From: Pseudeuparius sepicola
Taxonomy: Eukaryota > Arthropoda > Insecta > Coleoptera > Anthribidae
DNA length: 64,000 nt
NCBI GenBank assembly: GCA_963920635.1
Contig: OY987306.1
Location: 10,372,001 to 10,436,000, forward strand
Reading direction: 5' to 3'
Position numbers and translations under genes: made by a program. The notes under the pieces were generated by a model, which saw nothing but the letters and a program-made list of their open reading frames with translations, was not told where the DNA came from and did not search any database. Positions 35,101 to 44,370 of the stretch are shown piece by piece; position 1 is the first letter of the stretch; every line of letters starts with the position of its first letter.

Positions 35101-36401
35101 TAAATATCGACATCCTAGAAATCCCAGTAAAAAATAATATCCTTACCATAAGAGACGAACTAACAAAATTTACCCAAGCTTATGCACTTCCTAATAAAAC
35201 AGCGAGATCTGTAGTAGACGCTCTTTTACTCTATTTTCAACATTTTGGAACTCCTTTAAGAATCCATTGCGATGTAGGTAAAGAATTTAATAATCAATTA
35301 ATGAAAGATCTTTGTAAATTATACAATATAAAATTAACTTTCTCTAGTGTTAGTCATCCGCAATCAAATGGCTCCTTAGAAAGATTTCATGCCACCTTAA
35401 CTGAAATGATACGCGCATGTAGTACAGAAAATCCTAACGAACACCCATTTCAAATGCTCCCTTACGCTTGTATAGCATATAACAATTCTATAAATAAAAC
35501 ACACGGCTTTACTCCTTACGAATTGCTATTCGGTCACACCTCGTCTCGACCTCCAGAAGTTTTGTATAATCAGCAAGAATTAATCTCTAAGTACGTTCGC
35601 GATTTAAACAATAAAATAAAGCATTATTATGAAGTGGCAAGAAAGCGTACGGATATGCGCAAACAAAAGGCGAAACAGCGATTTGATACACACGTTTCGG
35701 AGCAGCGACAATTTCGCGTAGGAGAAAAGGTTTATGTCAAGGAGTCCCAAATAAAAAATAAACTAGCTAACAAATTTAATGGACCCTATAAAATTAAAGA
35801 AATTTATACGAATTCAGCTTTGCTACATAACCCAATTACTAACCAAACTACAAAAATGAATTTTGATATGCTAAAGAAATGTCACGAATTACAGGAAGAA
35901 GAACTAACGGTTAAAGAATTCTTTTATACTCTAGATCGAAAAATCCCTATTGAAAATAATAACGTTTCCATTGAACTGGGCAACTTATTTGATGCCCCTG
36001 AAAATATTTCATTAGCTCACTGTGTATCTAAAGATTTAGAAATGAATGCAGGAATTGCAAAAGAATTTAAGAATAAATTTGGACACGTAGATGAACTAAA
36101 AAATCAAAATAAGTCAATTGGTGAAATAGCAGTACTTCAACTTCCGACAAGAAATATTTATTATTTAATAACTAAAGAATTTTTCTATTATAAACCAACT
36201 TATGCTAATTTATTTAATTGCTTAAAGGAATTACGAACAAATTGTCTCGAGAGCACTGATGAAAAAGATAAAATTATAGCTATACCCAAGTTAGCTTGTG
36301 GATTAGACAAATTAGATTGGGACACAGTTCTCCCTATGATCAAATATATTTTCAAAAATACTGATATTAAAATAATTTGTTATATCGAACCAAGTTCCTA
36401 A
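32151..36401 (+). CDS. pol: Pol: protease C-term, RT, RNase H, integrase, macro domain
   Basis: The open frame of 1416 codons counted from 32151 carries, in order: end of the aspartic protease (ILGADF near residue 40); reverse transcriptase with YMDD at 448-451; RNase H with TTDASAF (Asp 597); integrase with the zinc-binding residues H917, H924, C954, C957 and the catalytic triad D987, D1041, E1077 (D-35-E); and a GPY motif at 1211-1213. After this, where Gypsy Pol proteins usually end, the frame continues for about 140 residues (1265-1410) as a macro domain. The ATG at 32151 is not a true start; it lies inside the protease, and Pol is made by frameshift from gag. No stop or obvious lesion from RT to the end. 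Its last 25 bases overlap a long frame that contains env. Confidence 0.93.
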   Translation: MSRKFSNKGISGQSIPITEAVFVSFTGPLSPHKVYICDLDIGFDGILGADFLERYGAIVDFRNKQLITYYKVHELFKDGDELNELTNNNDNNNRVVYKRQVNVDERYDSLHINAYERNNNNNNDYTENINNFESENTSYNINQVTIEPRCEKICKFHTNKYTNKEMILCAQRVEKVYVPNAIVKINEDGNFYTTILNANAITKDICFEEFEFEPYIKETNASANIICNFNKTKSRVEEIKESLRLEHLNEEEKELITNLCLNFEDIFYFDGDFLSFTNEIKHTIDTGDAKPIFTKSYRYPQVHKEEVKTQINKMLSQGIIRPSVSPWSSPVWVVPKKLDASGKQKWRIVIDYRKLNELTVNDRYPLPNISDILDQLGNCHYFTTLDLASGFQQIEMNPEDISKTALSVENGHFEYLRMPFGLRNAPSTFQRVMDNILMGIQNEKCLVYMDDIIIYSSTINEHISRITEVFQRLRNSNLKIQPDKCEFLRKEVIYLGHVITPEGVKPNPQKVQAVIDFPQPANTKQIKQFLGLTGYYRKFIPNFAKMTKPLTRLLRKDVPFIFDKDCRESFEQLKNALITSPILIYPNFEKEFVLTTDASAFAVGAVLSQGPVGNDLPIAYFSRTLSPAEIKYSVIEKELLAIIAAVKNYRPYLFGRKFLLVTDHRPLTWLFSIKDPGSRLARWRLKLEEYNYQIIYKPGKINRNADALSRITINHIKEAVSFHTSLDEPSTSHDNLQDIDPPIDNNETDEIAIICNEFDRFFDLYKTTSMIDYSKIQYTNNQLLDKTHKDIVLIFQQDKLTDLHEKVIDDLLELNPDFNYNKANVLSSQTVAKRKYYIIPVPFNFETAIQVLFISLYYSKDIFEENKTYYIENNPDFPILEMFNFLFSDKNFQLTICQNIVTIPDEDQIPIIIDQFHSGKTNLHRGINETIRRIKQKYNWTGLTKDVETFIRQCEICQKTKICRQNLDSPLVITETPKTPFERINIDILEIPVKNNILTIRDELTKFTQAYALPNKTARSVVDALLLYFQHFGTPLRIHCDVGKEFNNQLMKDLCKLYNIKLTFSSVSHPQSNGSLERFHATLTEMIRACSTENPNEHPFQMLPYACIAYNNSINKTHGFTPYELLFGHTSSRPPEVLYNQQELISKYVRDLNNKIKHYYEVARKRTDMRKQKAKQRFDTHVSEQRQFRVGEKVYVKESQIKNKLANKFNGPYKIKEIYTNSALLHNPITNQTTKMNFDMLKKCHELQEEELTVKEFFYTLDRKIPIENNNVSIELGNLFDAPENISLAHCVSKDLEMNAGIAKEFKNKFGHVDELKNQNKSIGEIAVLQLPTRNIYYLITKEFFYYKPTYANLFNCLKELRTNCLESTDEKDKIIAIPKLACGLDKLDWDTVLPMIKYIFKNTDIKIICYIEPSS
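32160..32166 (+). promoter_or_regulatory. Second in-phase A AAT TTT heptamer, within protease
   Basis: The 12 bases GAAAATTTTCAA are the same as at the gag-pol site, and the heptamer is in phase to shift -1 from the protease-start frame to the main pol frame. Whether it works or is the scar of a 1-base deletion cannot be decided from one copy. Confidence 0.5.
35955..36401 (+). other. Macro domain of OARD1/TARG1 type fused to Pol
   Basis: Pol residues about 1268-1416. Seen: an opening strand with GNLFD, then LAHCVS (A1289-C1291), NAGIAKEFKNKFG (N1299 onward, the GAGIA phosphate-binding loop with Gly to Asn), GEIAVLQ, IYYLITKEFFYYKPTY with K1342, and IPKLACGLDKLDW with D1386. In the TARG1 family the equivalent Lys and Asp are the catalytic pair that removes ADP-ribose from acidic residues. 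Both are kept, which suggests an active ADP-ribosyl hydrolase or at least an ADP-ribose binder. Role in the element is inference: countering host ADP-ribosylation, or acting on chromatin near the integration complex. It has the same AT-rich codon usage as the rest of pol, so the fusion is not brand new. Confidence 0.85.
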
Positions 36402-38293
36402 TTCTGAAACTTCGTTACAGATTTTCTTTGTTCGCTACCGCTATGGCACAATATACACTGCGACCAATTAATAACACCATAGGCGTGTTCTATCAAGAGC
36501 AATCCGGACTCAAAATTTCTAATGACAAGTGGAGTTTATTGGTATATAAAGACATTTCATCTCTAAAAACAACATTCGAAAATAATAATAAAATTTTAGA
36601 AAATATGCAATTTATAATTCAACCAAAAGACGTACGAATGGCCGCCTTTCTAAGCGAAGTTAAGTCACATCTCACTTTACTAAATCAACTTTCCGAAAAC
36701 ATTGCGCTCAAATTTGAAGAATTAGCTATTGATGTAAGAAGATATAAAAGAGGTTTAATTAATGGTTTAGGGTCAGTTTGGAAATTTATTACCGGAAATT
36801 TAGACGCTTCAGACGGACAGTATTATAACGATTGTATCGACAAAATTAACAGAGACGAACACGAATTAGAAAAATTAATGAAAAAACAAATTTTAGTAAC
36901 TACTTCAGTTATCAAAAACTTTAACGACTCTATCAACAAATTACAAATTGATGAAATTACTTTTAATAATGACATAAAACAAATCGAAAATTACATTTAT
37001 AACATTTCTGATAATTTTAATTATTACACTGCAAAATTACAAGTTTTAGAGATGGCCGAAAGACTCCTAGAATCCTATACCTTTATCGAAAGCAATTTAA
37101 ATGACATTCTAAACTCTATTACTTTTGCAAAACTACATATCATTCACACGTCAGTTATAACTCCTGAAGACCTGGTTCATCATTTGCAAATAATCGCTCA
37201 AACTTTAAACAAAAATAATTTGCCCTTAACTCCTCAACTTCTAAATGTTGCAACTTATCTTGATTTTATAGAACTAAAGGTTTTTCAAACAGAAAATAGA
37301 CTTGTTTTTATATTAGACATTCCTTTAGTAGAACCTCAATGGTATACTCTTTATAGAATTTATCCTATTCCAATTTTCGACAATAAAACTGGATTTTATC
37401 ACATGGTATCCACTGATACTAAATTTGTAGCAAAAAGCGATGACCCAACTCTCTATGTAATTCTCTATGATATAAAAAATTGTAAAGAACTAGCATTTGA
37501 TTTAATAATGTGCAAAGATTTATATCCTACTCCTATTGACTCACATTCAAGATGTGAAGCTCAATTATTAGAGGTAAAAACCCATTTACCTAATACTTGT
37601 GACATAGTCACAATTTCAATTGAAAGTTACAATGTACAATTGATTCAAGAGAATCAATGGTTAATAATTTTAAGTGAAATATTTCCTATAACTATTAAGT
37701 GCAAAAATCAAAATCCTTTGACTATAATGCTAGACAAAACTTCAATTTTAACGTTAAAATCTGAATGCATTGCTTATATTGGAAGTACTAAAATTCAAAC
37801 GAAAAATTTAAATAAATCTAATCAAACCTATAAATTTCACCCAATTAATATACCATTTGAATGTTGCAAAGAAACTCCAAATAAACTAAAATATCCTGAC
37901 TTAAAACCTTTACAACTAAATAAATTTAATTATGACGATTTAAATGTCGCAAAGCATAAATTAGACGAATATGCAAAGGATCTTGATAATATTATTAACG
38001 AACCAACTGTAAATAAGTATACGCCAATATTGACATATCTATCCATTACTTTAATCATACTTTTAATTATTGTGTACTTTTATTTTAAATGTAAAAAGTC
38101 TAGGAACATTAAAATAGGCATTATTACTACTAACAACGGAGACGATCCTCCACAACCTCCTAGAACTCGAAATCACGTTTTTCAAAATTTAAGAAAATTT
38201 GTTACTGTCAAAAGAAGACCTTCGTATAGATTGGACGAACCTCGCGAAGAAGAAGAAATTGAACTAAATTCTAATACTAAAACATATGCCTAA
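36377..38293 (+). CDS. env: Envelope glycoprotein, errantivirus F-like
   Basis: A 638-codon frame, but the first ATG (36377) overlaps pol and is probably not used; splicing from 30721 to 36421 is in phase and provides a hydrophobic signal peptide. After the signal comes an ectodomain with a furin-type site, RYKR, at residues 122-125, directly followed by a Gly-rich fusion-peptide-like stretch (GLINGLGSVWKF), the conserved signature shared with insect errantiviral Env and baculovirus F proteins. Asn-rich helical segments and scattered Cys follow, then one transmembrane segment at about 548-570 (LSITLIILLIIVYFYF) and a basic, then acidic, cytoplasmic tail of about 68 residues. No internal stop. 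It would mediate membrane fusion if expressed. Confidence in family is high; activity unknown. Confidence 0.9.
   Translation: MLYRTKFLILKLRYRFSLFATAMAQYTLRPINNTIGVFYQEQSGLKISNDKWSLLVYKDISSLKTTFENNNKILENMQFIIQPKDVRMAAFLSEVKSHLTLLNQLSENIALKFEELAIDVRRYKRGLINGLGSVWKFITGNLDASDGQYYNDCIDKINRDEHELEKLMKKQILVTTSVIKNFNDSINKLQIDEITFNNDIKQIENYIYNISDNFNYYTAKLQVLEMAERLLESYTFIESNLNDILNSITFAKLHIIHTSVITPEDLVHHLQIIAQTLNKNNLPLTPQLLNVATYLDFIELKVFQTENRLVFILDIPLVEPQWYTLYRIYPIPIFDNKTGFYHMVSTDTKFVAKSDDPTLYVILYDIKNCKELAFDLIMCKDLYPTPIDSHSRCEAQLLEVKTHLPNTCDIVTISIESYNVQLIQENQWLIILSEIFPITIKCKNQNPLTIMLDKTSILTLKSECIAYIGSTKIQTKNLNKSNQTYKFHPINIPFECCKETPNKLKYPDLKPLQLNKFNYDDLNVAKHKLDEYAKDLDNIINEPTVNKYTPILTYLSITLIILLIIVYFYFKCKKSRNIKIGIITTNNGDDPPQPPRTRNHVFQNLRKFVTVKRRPSYRLDEPREEEEIELNSNTKTYA
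36411..36420 (+). promoter_or_regulatory. Splice acceptor for env
   Basis: TTCGTTACAG, ten bases after the pol stop. The first exon base is 36421; combined with the two leftover bases of the leader exon the codon phase is exact for env. Confidence 0.65.
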
Positions 38294-38330
38294 TTTAATG
38301 TCAAAATTTGTTAACACAAATTTTTAATAT

Positions 38331-38341
38331 AAGGGGGAAGG
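38331..38341 (+). other. Polypurine tract
   Basis: AAGGGGGAAGG directly before the 3' LTR; primes plus-strand synthesis. Confidence 0.85.
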
Positions 38342-38754
38342 TGTTATATCCGACCTCAAGCATCACCTTGATCATAACCTTGTTTTTACCCTTGATTCTG
38401 TTTACTGTTGGATATTATGTTCTCATTCTCTATTGTTCAAGATGCTTACTACAAAGATATCATTTTCCATTGTATATTGTTCTAGAATGATTACTAGAAC
38501 ATATCATATTCCTTTTGAGTATTGTTAAAACTTGCTTACTGCAAGAATTGCAGAATTTGATCTTCCCTTTGTCTTTATATTCCTTTCCCATGAGAACCAC
38601 AACACCTCAGCATAACAGATCTGTATAAATAGGACCTAGTAAAGTAAGAGTGTTAATTCTAGTCTTGTCTGTAGTCTAAGCCGAAACTCTGTAACTCGCG
38701 TTACTCAAATAAAAGTTTTTTTAAAAAGTCTTCGTCTTCACGTCGCCCGTAACA
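38342..38754 (+). repeat. 3' LTR, 413 bp
   Basis: Nearly identical to the 5' LTR; ends GTAACA, followed by the TGGA target duplication. The short frame at 38308-38490 is non-genic. Confidence 0.9.
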
Positions 38755-38758
38755 TGGA

Positions 38759-39072
38759 TATCACGAATCTTCATCCATACGTCACAATGGCCAACAATGC
38801 AATTTCCATTGTCGACCATTGTGACGTAGGGATTAAGCTCTTTTCTGTAAAAGATATCGAGAAATTTCATAAAGTTATTTATAATAATAGGCATAAAATT
38901 ATGCCCTCTTTCAAATTCTAAAATAATTGGCTTAAGTACTTTGATTTTTGTGATTTTTCAAGCGTTAGTTCAGCCTTTTCAAAAAAGGATTGTCTGTTAT
39001 GTCCCTATATCAGATTTCAAAACAAAACCGATCAATTTCATTTTTTGGTTTTGTTCTAATAAAAGGAAAATT
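38759..39072. other. Spacer with a short inverted repeat
   Basis: TACGTCACAATGG at 38780 and CCATTGTGACGTA at 38816 form a hairpin of 13 bp with a 23-base loop. No gene. Confidence 0.5.
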
Positions 39073-39074
39073 TA

Positions 39075-40096
39075 TACAGGGTGAGTTTTTTTCCATGCCC
39101 CCTATGGGAATCTGGGAAACTAACAGAGCTAGAACAAAGGTTAAATGGGGAAATAATTGCAGTTTTGTATGTTCAATCTAATGCCCCTTTTGGATTTTTA
39201 ATGGCTCACTAGATATTTTGAAAAGAGTGATTTTTTGCTATTTCATCAGATCTCTGTAGCTCCATTATTTCTGATTATACTGAAAAACTGTAGAAACAAA
39301 AATTGTAGATAATTTTGGGCTTAATAAGATAATCTTATCCAATTTTTTATGTTGTTTGTGATTTTTGAGGTATGACATAAACTTGTGTTTTTTTAAATGT
39401 AAATCATAGTTGGCTGTGGCCTCATAAAATCGGAAATTTTTTGAGCTTTCCAAATATATAATACTCGGCATAGTTATTATAAAAAATAAAAGAGGTATGG
39501 CTAATTTTCTGATTTTTTTTTAATTTTCATATAGTCAGCCGTGGAATATTTTCATAATTACGTTCTATTTTATAATTAGACATACTTCCAACTTTCTAAT
39601 ATTTTGTTTTTAGCTGGTAACAAAATGTAACTAAATAAAACAAAAATTAAAAAACTCAAATTCAAATTATTATTTTAAAAAGTCATCTGTTAAAATAAAA
39701 AAGGTGCTCAAACAATCCACCATTATTATTTATGCAAATATTGCATCTTTTTAAAACTGAATTTGTCGCCTTTCCTAGAGAGCGCCTGTCAATACTGGCA
39801 ATTGCTGCTCTTAATTCAACAATTGTCTTATACTTTATTTTGTACTGGTCCCCACAAAAAGAAATCCAAAACAGACAAATCGGGGGATCGGGGCTGCCAC
39901 GAAATAGGTCTATTTCTCACTATCCGACTATTTGGATAGAGCTGATCTAGGTAATTTCTTACGGGCAAATAATTATGTGGTGGTGCTCCATCATGATAAT
40001 TTTTCAAAACTGCAATTCTTTCCCCATTTAACCTTTGTTCTAGCTCCGCTAGTTTCCGAGATCCCCATAGTGGGCATCGAAAAAAACTCACCCTGT
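39075..40096. mobile_element. 1.02-kb TA-flanked element carrying a transposase piece
   Basis: Ends TACAGGGTGAGTTTTTTTCC and GAAAAAAACTCACCCTGTA, with TA at 39073-39074 and 40097-40098. Arms of about 100 bp pair (AACAAAGGTTAAATGGGG and its inverse). A transposase fragment lies inside on the minus strand, which links this family of ends to a Tc1/mariner-type enzyme. Confidence 0.8.
39690..40091 (-). pseudogene. Tc1/mariner-type transposase, C-terminal fragment
   Basis: The reading contains YHDGAPPHNYLPVRNYL with the second catalytic Asp, then WQPRSPDLSVLDFFLWGPV, the third-acidic region of the same enzyme type as at 681-1506. After FFLWGPVQNKV a short deletion shifts the frame, and the C-terminal part continues as KTIVELRAAIAS, then about 30 residues with RCNICINNNGGLFEHLF. 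The N-terminal two thirds are missing. It sits within a TACAGGGTG-ended element and indicates that such elements are internally deleted relatives of an autonomous mariner-like transposon. Confidence 0.7.
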
Positions 40097-40099
40097 ATA

Positions 40100-41085
40100 A
40101 TTATTATTGTAGGTACCTAGAAAGTTATGAAAGAATAAATTAGGAAATAAATAAATCCACAAAACTTATAGCCTCATAACGACAATATGCAATGATGTGT
40201 ATAACACATCATTGCACATTGCATGTATTTTTTAATTAAGAATTATTTAAAAAAGTTGCAAAACAATAGGCTATAGACATTGTCAGAAATTTCTTTGTGG
40301 CGCAAACAGATCCATTTAAGTTTTAGTTGGGTTTTTTCGCCACAGAAATCTGAACCAAATTGATTAGAAGACAACTTTTTTAATTTGTCAGGAAAATTCA
40401 TAAATGCCTAACATTAAAAGAACGTGACTTATATTATCATCACATTTGAGGCCACTGATAGCCAAGAGCGCTGGACAAATTGTGGATTTACGGTATTGCT
40501 CCTTAATACCATTATCAGTGTGATTTACTAATTGTCCTACACTCACTGGGGTTACTACGGTTTTCCGTAGTACTTGAGCGAATGCTATCTTAGTTCTATC
40601 GGGAAAAAGTCGGCCCTAGCCGCAAATGGCATAACGAAGACAAAATAATAGTAATTGCCCCCCTCCCCCGCAAAAGCATGTGGTTGCTTCTGGGGTACTC
40701 CTATAGTTTGGAGTATTGTCAGGGTGAGAATTATTATAATATATGTAAAAAATAGAAACCTGATATTGGGACCACTGTCAAGAGAATTAACAATCTTAAT
40801 TTTTCAACAAAACCACAGTATGGTGAAGTGTTATTAAAATTTTTATCTTAAAAAATACATACGCTCATTTTAATGGGTAGTTTTATGTTTTTCAATATAC
40901 ACCTCGCTTCAAAAGTACTCGATTTTCACAAGGAGTTATCAGATAAATTAATTATTCTTTCCATTTCGTAACATTAAAACTTGTACTCAAGATTTACCTT
41001 CCTAGCGCTATGTCTACTTTCCTCTTTCTACCTTAAGGAGAGTTTCACATTGTTTTCGCGTTATTTGTTGTTAGGTACCTTCCGA
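40100..41085. other. Unannotated DNA with one small hairpin
   Basis: TGCAATGATGTG (40188-40199) and CACATCATTGCA (40205-40216) make a perfect 12-bp stem with a 5-base loop. A segment at 40672-40740 (GTTGCTTCTGGGGTACTCCT) recurs inverted at 59735-59785. No gene seen. Confidence 0.5.
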
Positions 41086-41330
41086 GCATGAATTCTCTCT
41101 ACAGCTGTCGGTCCTCTAAGTGCCCGTGCATCTCCTATAATAAAGTTATATTGCAACCAGGAAAACTTTTTAACTTAATTTTCCGGTAGGGCTGTTCGGG
41201 ACGCCTTCGGGTTACCCCAGAGGAATAACGACCACGAAAATGGGCCATAGGAAATAATTTTACGAAAAGTGTATCCACATTTCACAATATCCGCCAAGAG
41301 CAGGCCAGTGTTGCGCAAAGCAATTATTAT
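41086..41330 (+). repeat. Dispersed degenerate repeat, copy 1 of 4
   Basis: Shares AATAAAGTTATA.TTGCAA, AACTTTTTAACTT and CGCTGTTCGGGACGC-like segments with 51600-51850, and weaker matches with 43180-43300 and 44780-44960. All are on the same strand. Family unknown, no coding. Confidence 0.55.
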
Positions 41331-41520
41331 TAAGGGGAAGTTGTATCGAGGGATTTTCTCTGATTTTGGATTCCATAAGACATGAGAAGAAAGTATAAAG
41401 TGTGTTATACCTCTAAAATTGCCTCACTGGTTTTAGGAAATCCCTGATAGTGTTGTTTTTGATTTTGAATGACTTTCCGAAGACGTTCTCAATTATCTTT
41501 TCAGACCAAAAATAATCCCA

Positions 41521-42912
41521 GAGACAAAAAATAATGAGTAATAAATTAACAAATTTTTTGAGTAAACAAAATTTACTTTTTGATGGTCAATATGGTTTCC
41601 GCAAATGTAGGGATACAGAAATAGCTGCAATTGATTTAATTACCAACATACAACTAAATATTGACCAGAATAAGAAGTGCTGTTTATTATCTCTAGATTT
41701 GCAAAAGGCTTTTGACACAGTAAATCATAACATACTAATGAAAATTCTTTATAATTTTGGTATTCCAGGGAATATATATAATTGGTTTAAAAATTATTTA
41801 ACTGGCAGAAAACAATTTGTAAGCATTGGAAACCATGTAAGTTCGCAAGCTGACATTGTTTGTGGAGTTCCACAAGGTTCAATTCTTGGACCAACATTAT
41901 TTCTGAAGTATATCAATTCAATTTCTAAATTACAGATTAATGGAAATCTAAAATTGTATGCAGATGACACAACAATTTGAAAATGACAATAAATTATTTT
42001 GGTGATGACTTTAATATTATAAAATCTAATGTTCAAGAAAATATTAAATTGATTTCTATTTGGTTACAATCTTATAAGCTTTCATTAAATGCAGAAAAAT
42101 CTTCATTTATGTTTATTTCAAAGCAGCAATTGAATTATTCAGCACAATCAATAACTTTTAACAATAAAATTATCAAGTACTCATAGTCAATAAAATTTTT
42201 AGGACTGTATATAGATGAAAAATTAAATTGGAAAATTCATGTGGAACACATAAGAAAATCGGTTTCTCTGCTCGTAGGTATACTCTTTAAAATTCGTTAC
42301 TATGTACCAACAACAATTTAAAAAATTATATATTACGCACTAATTTATTCAAAATTACAGTATTTAATTTCTGTTTGGGGTTCTGTCACCATTTCAGTTC
42401 TAAGTCCTTTAAAGAAACTACAAAATAAAACCAATAAATGTATCCATAGTTACCATTTTTAGAACCAACAATAAATTTATATAAACCTGAACGATATCTT
42501 AATATAGAAAATATTTATAAATAAAAAATTTGCATACTATTACATTCCATAAATATCGGAACTAAGGCCTCAACTATAATATTTCAAAAAGTTAGTAAAA
42601 AACATAAACACGATACTAGACAAACTGATCTCCTACAAACAATAGCATTTAAAAGCAATATTGGCAGAGGGTGTTTATTATATAAGGGTATTTTAATATA
42701 AATAATGCTTTGCCAAACTATTTAAAAAAATAAATATCATTTATAAATTTAAAAAGGTCTGCAAAGACTTAATTTGAAATTATGAAATAGCTGAATTTTG
42801 ACTTTTTTTTTTGTTATTTCGGTTTCTTTTACTTGAATTTGTAAATAGTTTTAAGATTCCCTGTAATCTATTTTTAAGTTGGCTGTGGAATAAACAATGA
42901 ATACAATACAAT
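41521..42912 (+). pseudogene. Jockey/CR1-type LINE, 5'-truncated
   Basis: A non-LTR reverse transcriptase remnant. The first open stretch (41534-41980) shows the fingers-palm order: DGQYGFRKCRDTE, CCLLSLDLQKAFDTVNHNIL, GVPQGSILGPTLF, and the catalytic LYADDTTI. A stop follows at once, and the thumb region continues through other frames (SLNAEKSSFMFISK, then FLGLYIDEKLNW, HIRKSVSLLVG, YYALIYSKLQYLISVWGS) to about 42460. The 3' part is AT-rich and ends in AATAAACAATGAATACAATAC, a short tail typical of this LINE group. The endonuclease and ORF1 are absent. Several stops show it is dead. Confidence 0.8.
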
Positions 42913-43369
42913 CCTCAAAAGTCAAAAATAAAAAAAGTTGACCTTCTTGTTAACTCAATCTAAAGATAGGTATACTGTTTCAAGATTGCGATCTGACGGC
43001 CAGGCTTTCACGTTGTCGGCAAGAATCGAACCTTTACTCGGTATACCGAGTAATGTGCCAACGTATGTATAGCCAGCTCTCAGGCTATATTTATATTGAA
43101 GCCTCATATTATATTATTTTTGGTCTGCGAAAAAATTTATTTGTCCCTAACTCTATTATTCAGCTATTGGTCGGAACGTATCTTTGGATCTCCGATAATA
43201 AAGTTACATTTCAACGGGAGAAACAAACTTTTTATTCCGATAACTCTGTTGAATGCCTTTTAGAGGACTAGCAACTTCAATTTACCTCGTACGCAGAGTT
43301 AGGTGGTAACTTTCTACATAATATTCTTTTCGAATCTAGAAAGTCTGTATCCCTATCACTTACATTCAG
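42913..43369. repeat. Dispersed repeat copies, direct pair with 44380
   Basis: 42940-43080 resembles 44380-44500 in the same orientation (TTGTTAACTCAATC.AAG, TTTCACG, TTGTCGGCAAG, AGCCAGCTCT). 43180-43300 is a degenerate copy of the repeat at 41086. No gene. Confidence 0.45.
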
Positions 43370-43680
43370 TTCAATGCCTTCATCCAGGAGATAGTGAGGT
43401 GCGATTGCAAATTTGTAAATTAATATCAGATGTTTCTGAAATGAATGAAAATTTCTTGGATGAAATTTTGTGGAGCGAGGAAGCTCATTTTAATCAAGGC
43501 AGTGTTTTCAATCAACACAAATAACACGGCTGGAATTGTAAGAACCATTTTAAAATTCGCGAAAAACGCCGTTCAAACACCTGGCAAGGAAGAGAATGCT
43601 ATTGTTCGTATTTATGGCGAAATTACAAATGAAACTTTTGCGGCTTAGTTCAAATAATTTTGTTCGACGTTTGCAACATT
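43370..43680 (+). pseudogene. Tc1/mariner-type transposase, internal fragment
   Basis: Readable residues LHPGDSEVRLQICKLIS, NENFLDEILWSEEAHFNQGS and VFNQHK correspond to the first catalytic region of the same transposase type as at 681 and 39690; the usual SDEA appears here as SEEA, so the first catalytic Asp is replaced by Glu. Later parts (VRTILKFAKNAVQT, NAIVRIYGEI) are frame-shifted remnants. No intact reading beyond 50 codons of the family. Confidence 0.6.
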
Positions 43681-44370
43681 TCTAAATTTTTGCTAATTTT
43701 TTAAATAATAAATTTATTATGAAGCGTTATTTGACATTTTTTGATAGGTGATTTTCAATTTATTTTTGGCCACTGAGTACCTATATTTCCGGCTGCAGAC
43801 GAATGCGTTTTGGGATACCCTGTATATTTTTAATGGGAAATCCCAATTAAAATATTATAACTAAAATGACCATGATGATAGGGCAAAAGTGCCAGATATT
43901 TATTGCGCCTATAGGTATAAAATGTTCAATTACATGCCTGATTAAATCCGGGAATAGAGGAACATATTTTATGTTCCATAATACAGCAAAACATGGTTAG
44001 TTCAGTCTCCTAAACATCAAATTCATCCATCTATTGAATAAAAACAATACTAAATGAATTAGTAGGTTTTATTTTGCTTTTTAATACGTGTTAGTTAATA
44101 GTGTTTCTAACTCTTGAGCTCACAGAACAAGGTTTAACCTTTGGTGTCTGTCTTCTCTATCTTTATTTGATTTTCTGTAATAATCTATTGTCATTGTTAT
44201 TTATATATTTTTCAAATAAACGTTATTATTATATTAAAATTGCAAATTACGATTATTTCCATTTTCAAACATTTGCATTTCCTGGACACCCTGTGAATCT
44301 GAGAGGAAACAACTATATGCCAACCTTGTTTATTTTGCTAGAAAAAGTTTTTATGAATAGTATTTTTTTG
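43681..44370. other. AT-rich DNA with solitary element ends
   Basis: GGGATACCCTGTATA near 43813 and GGACACCCTGTGAA near 44284 look like isolated ends of TACAGGGT-type elements. The 113-residue frame at 44101-44442 has no recognisable domain. Confidence 0.35.

Larger units (their letters stand above)
30076..38754 (+). mobile_element. Young errantivirus-like Gypsy LTR element with macro domain
   Basis: A structurally complete 8.7-kb element. It has LTRs at 30076-30489 and 38342-38754, a 4-bp target duplication TGGA (30072-30075, 38755-38758), a tRNA-Leu primer-binding site, gag, pol, env and a polypurine tract. The LTRs begin TGTTATAT and end GTAACA; I count two substitutions and one change in a T run between them, so the insertion is recent. 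The env gene and its furin-type site place it with the insect errantiviruses. What sets it apart is an OARD1/TARG1-like macro domain joined in frame to the end of Pol. The frame change inside the protease (about 32160) may be a break in this copy or a second programmed shift. All three genes are otherwise open. Confidence 0.95.

Noticed and set aside
36377..36379. ATG as the start of env
   Set aside because: It overlaps pol and gives a charged, poor signal sequence; the spliced start fits better.
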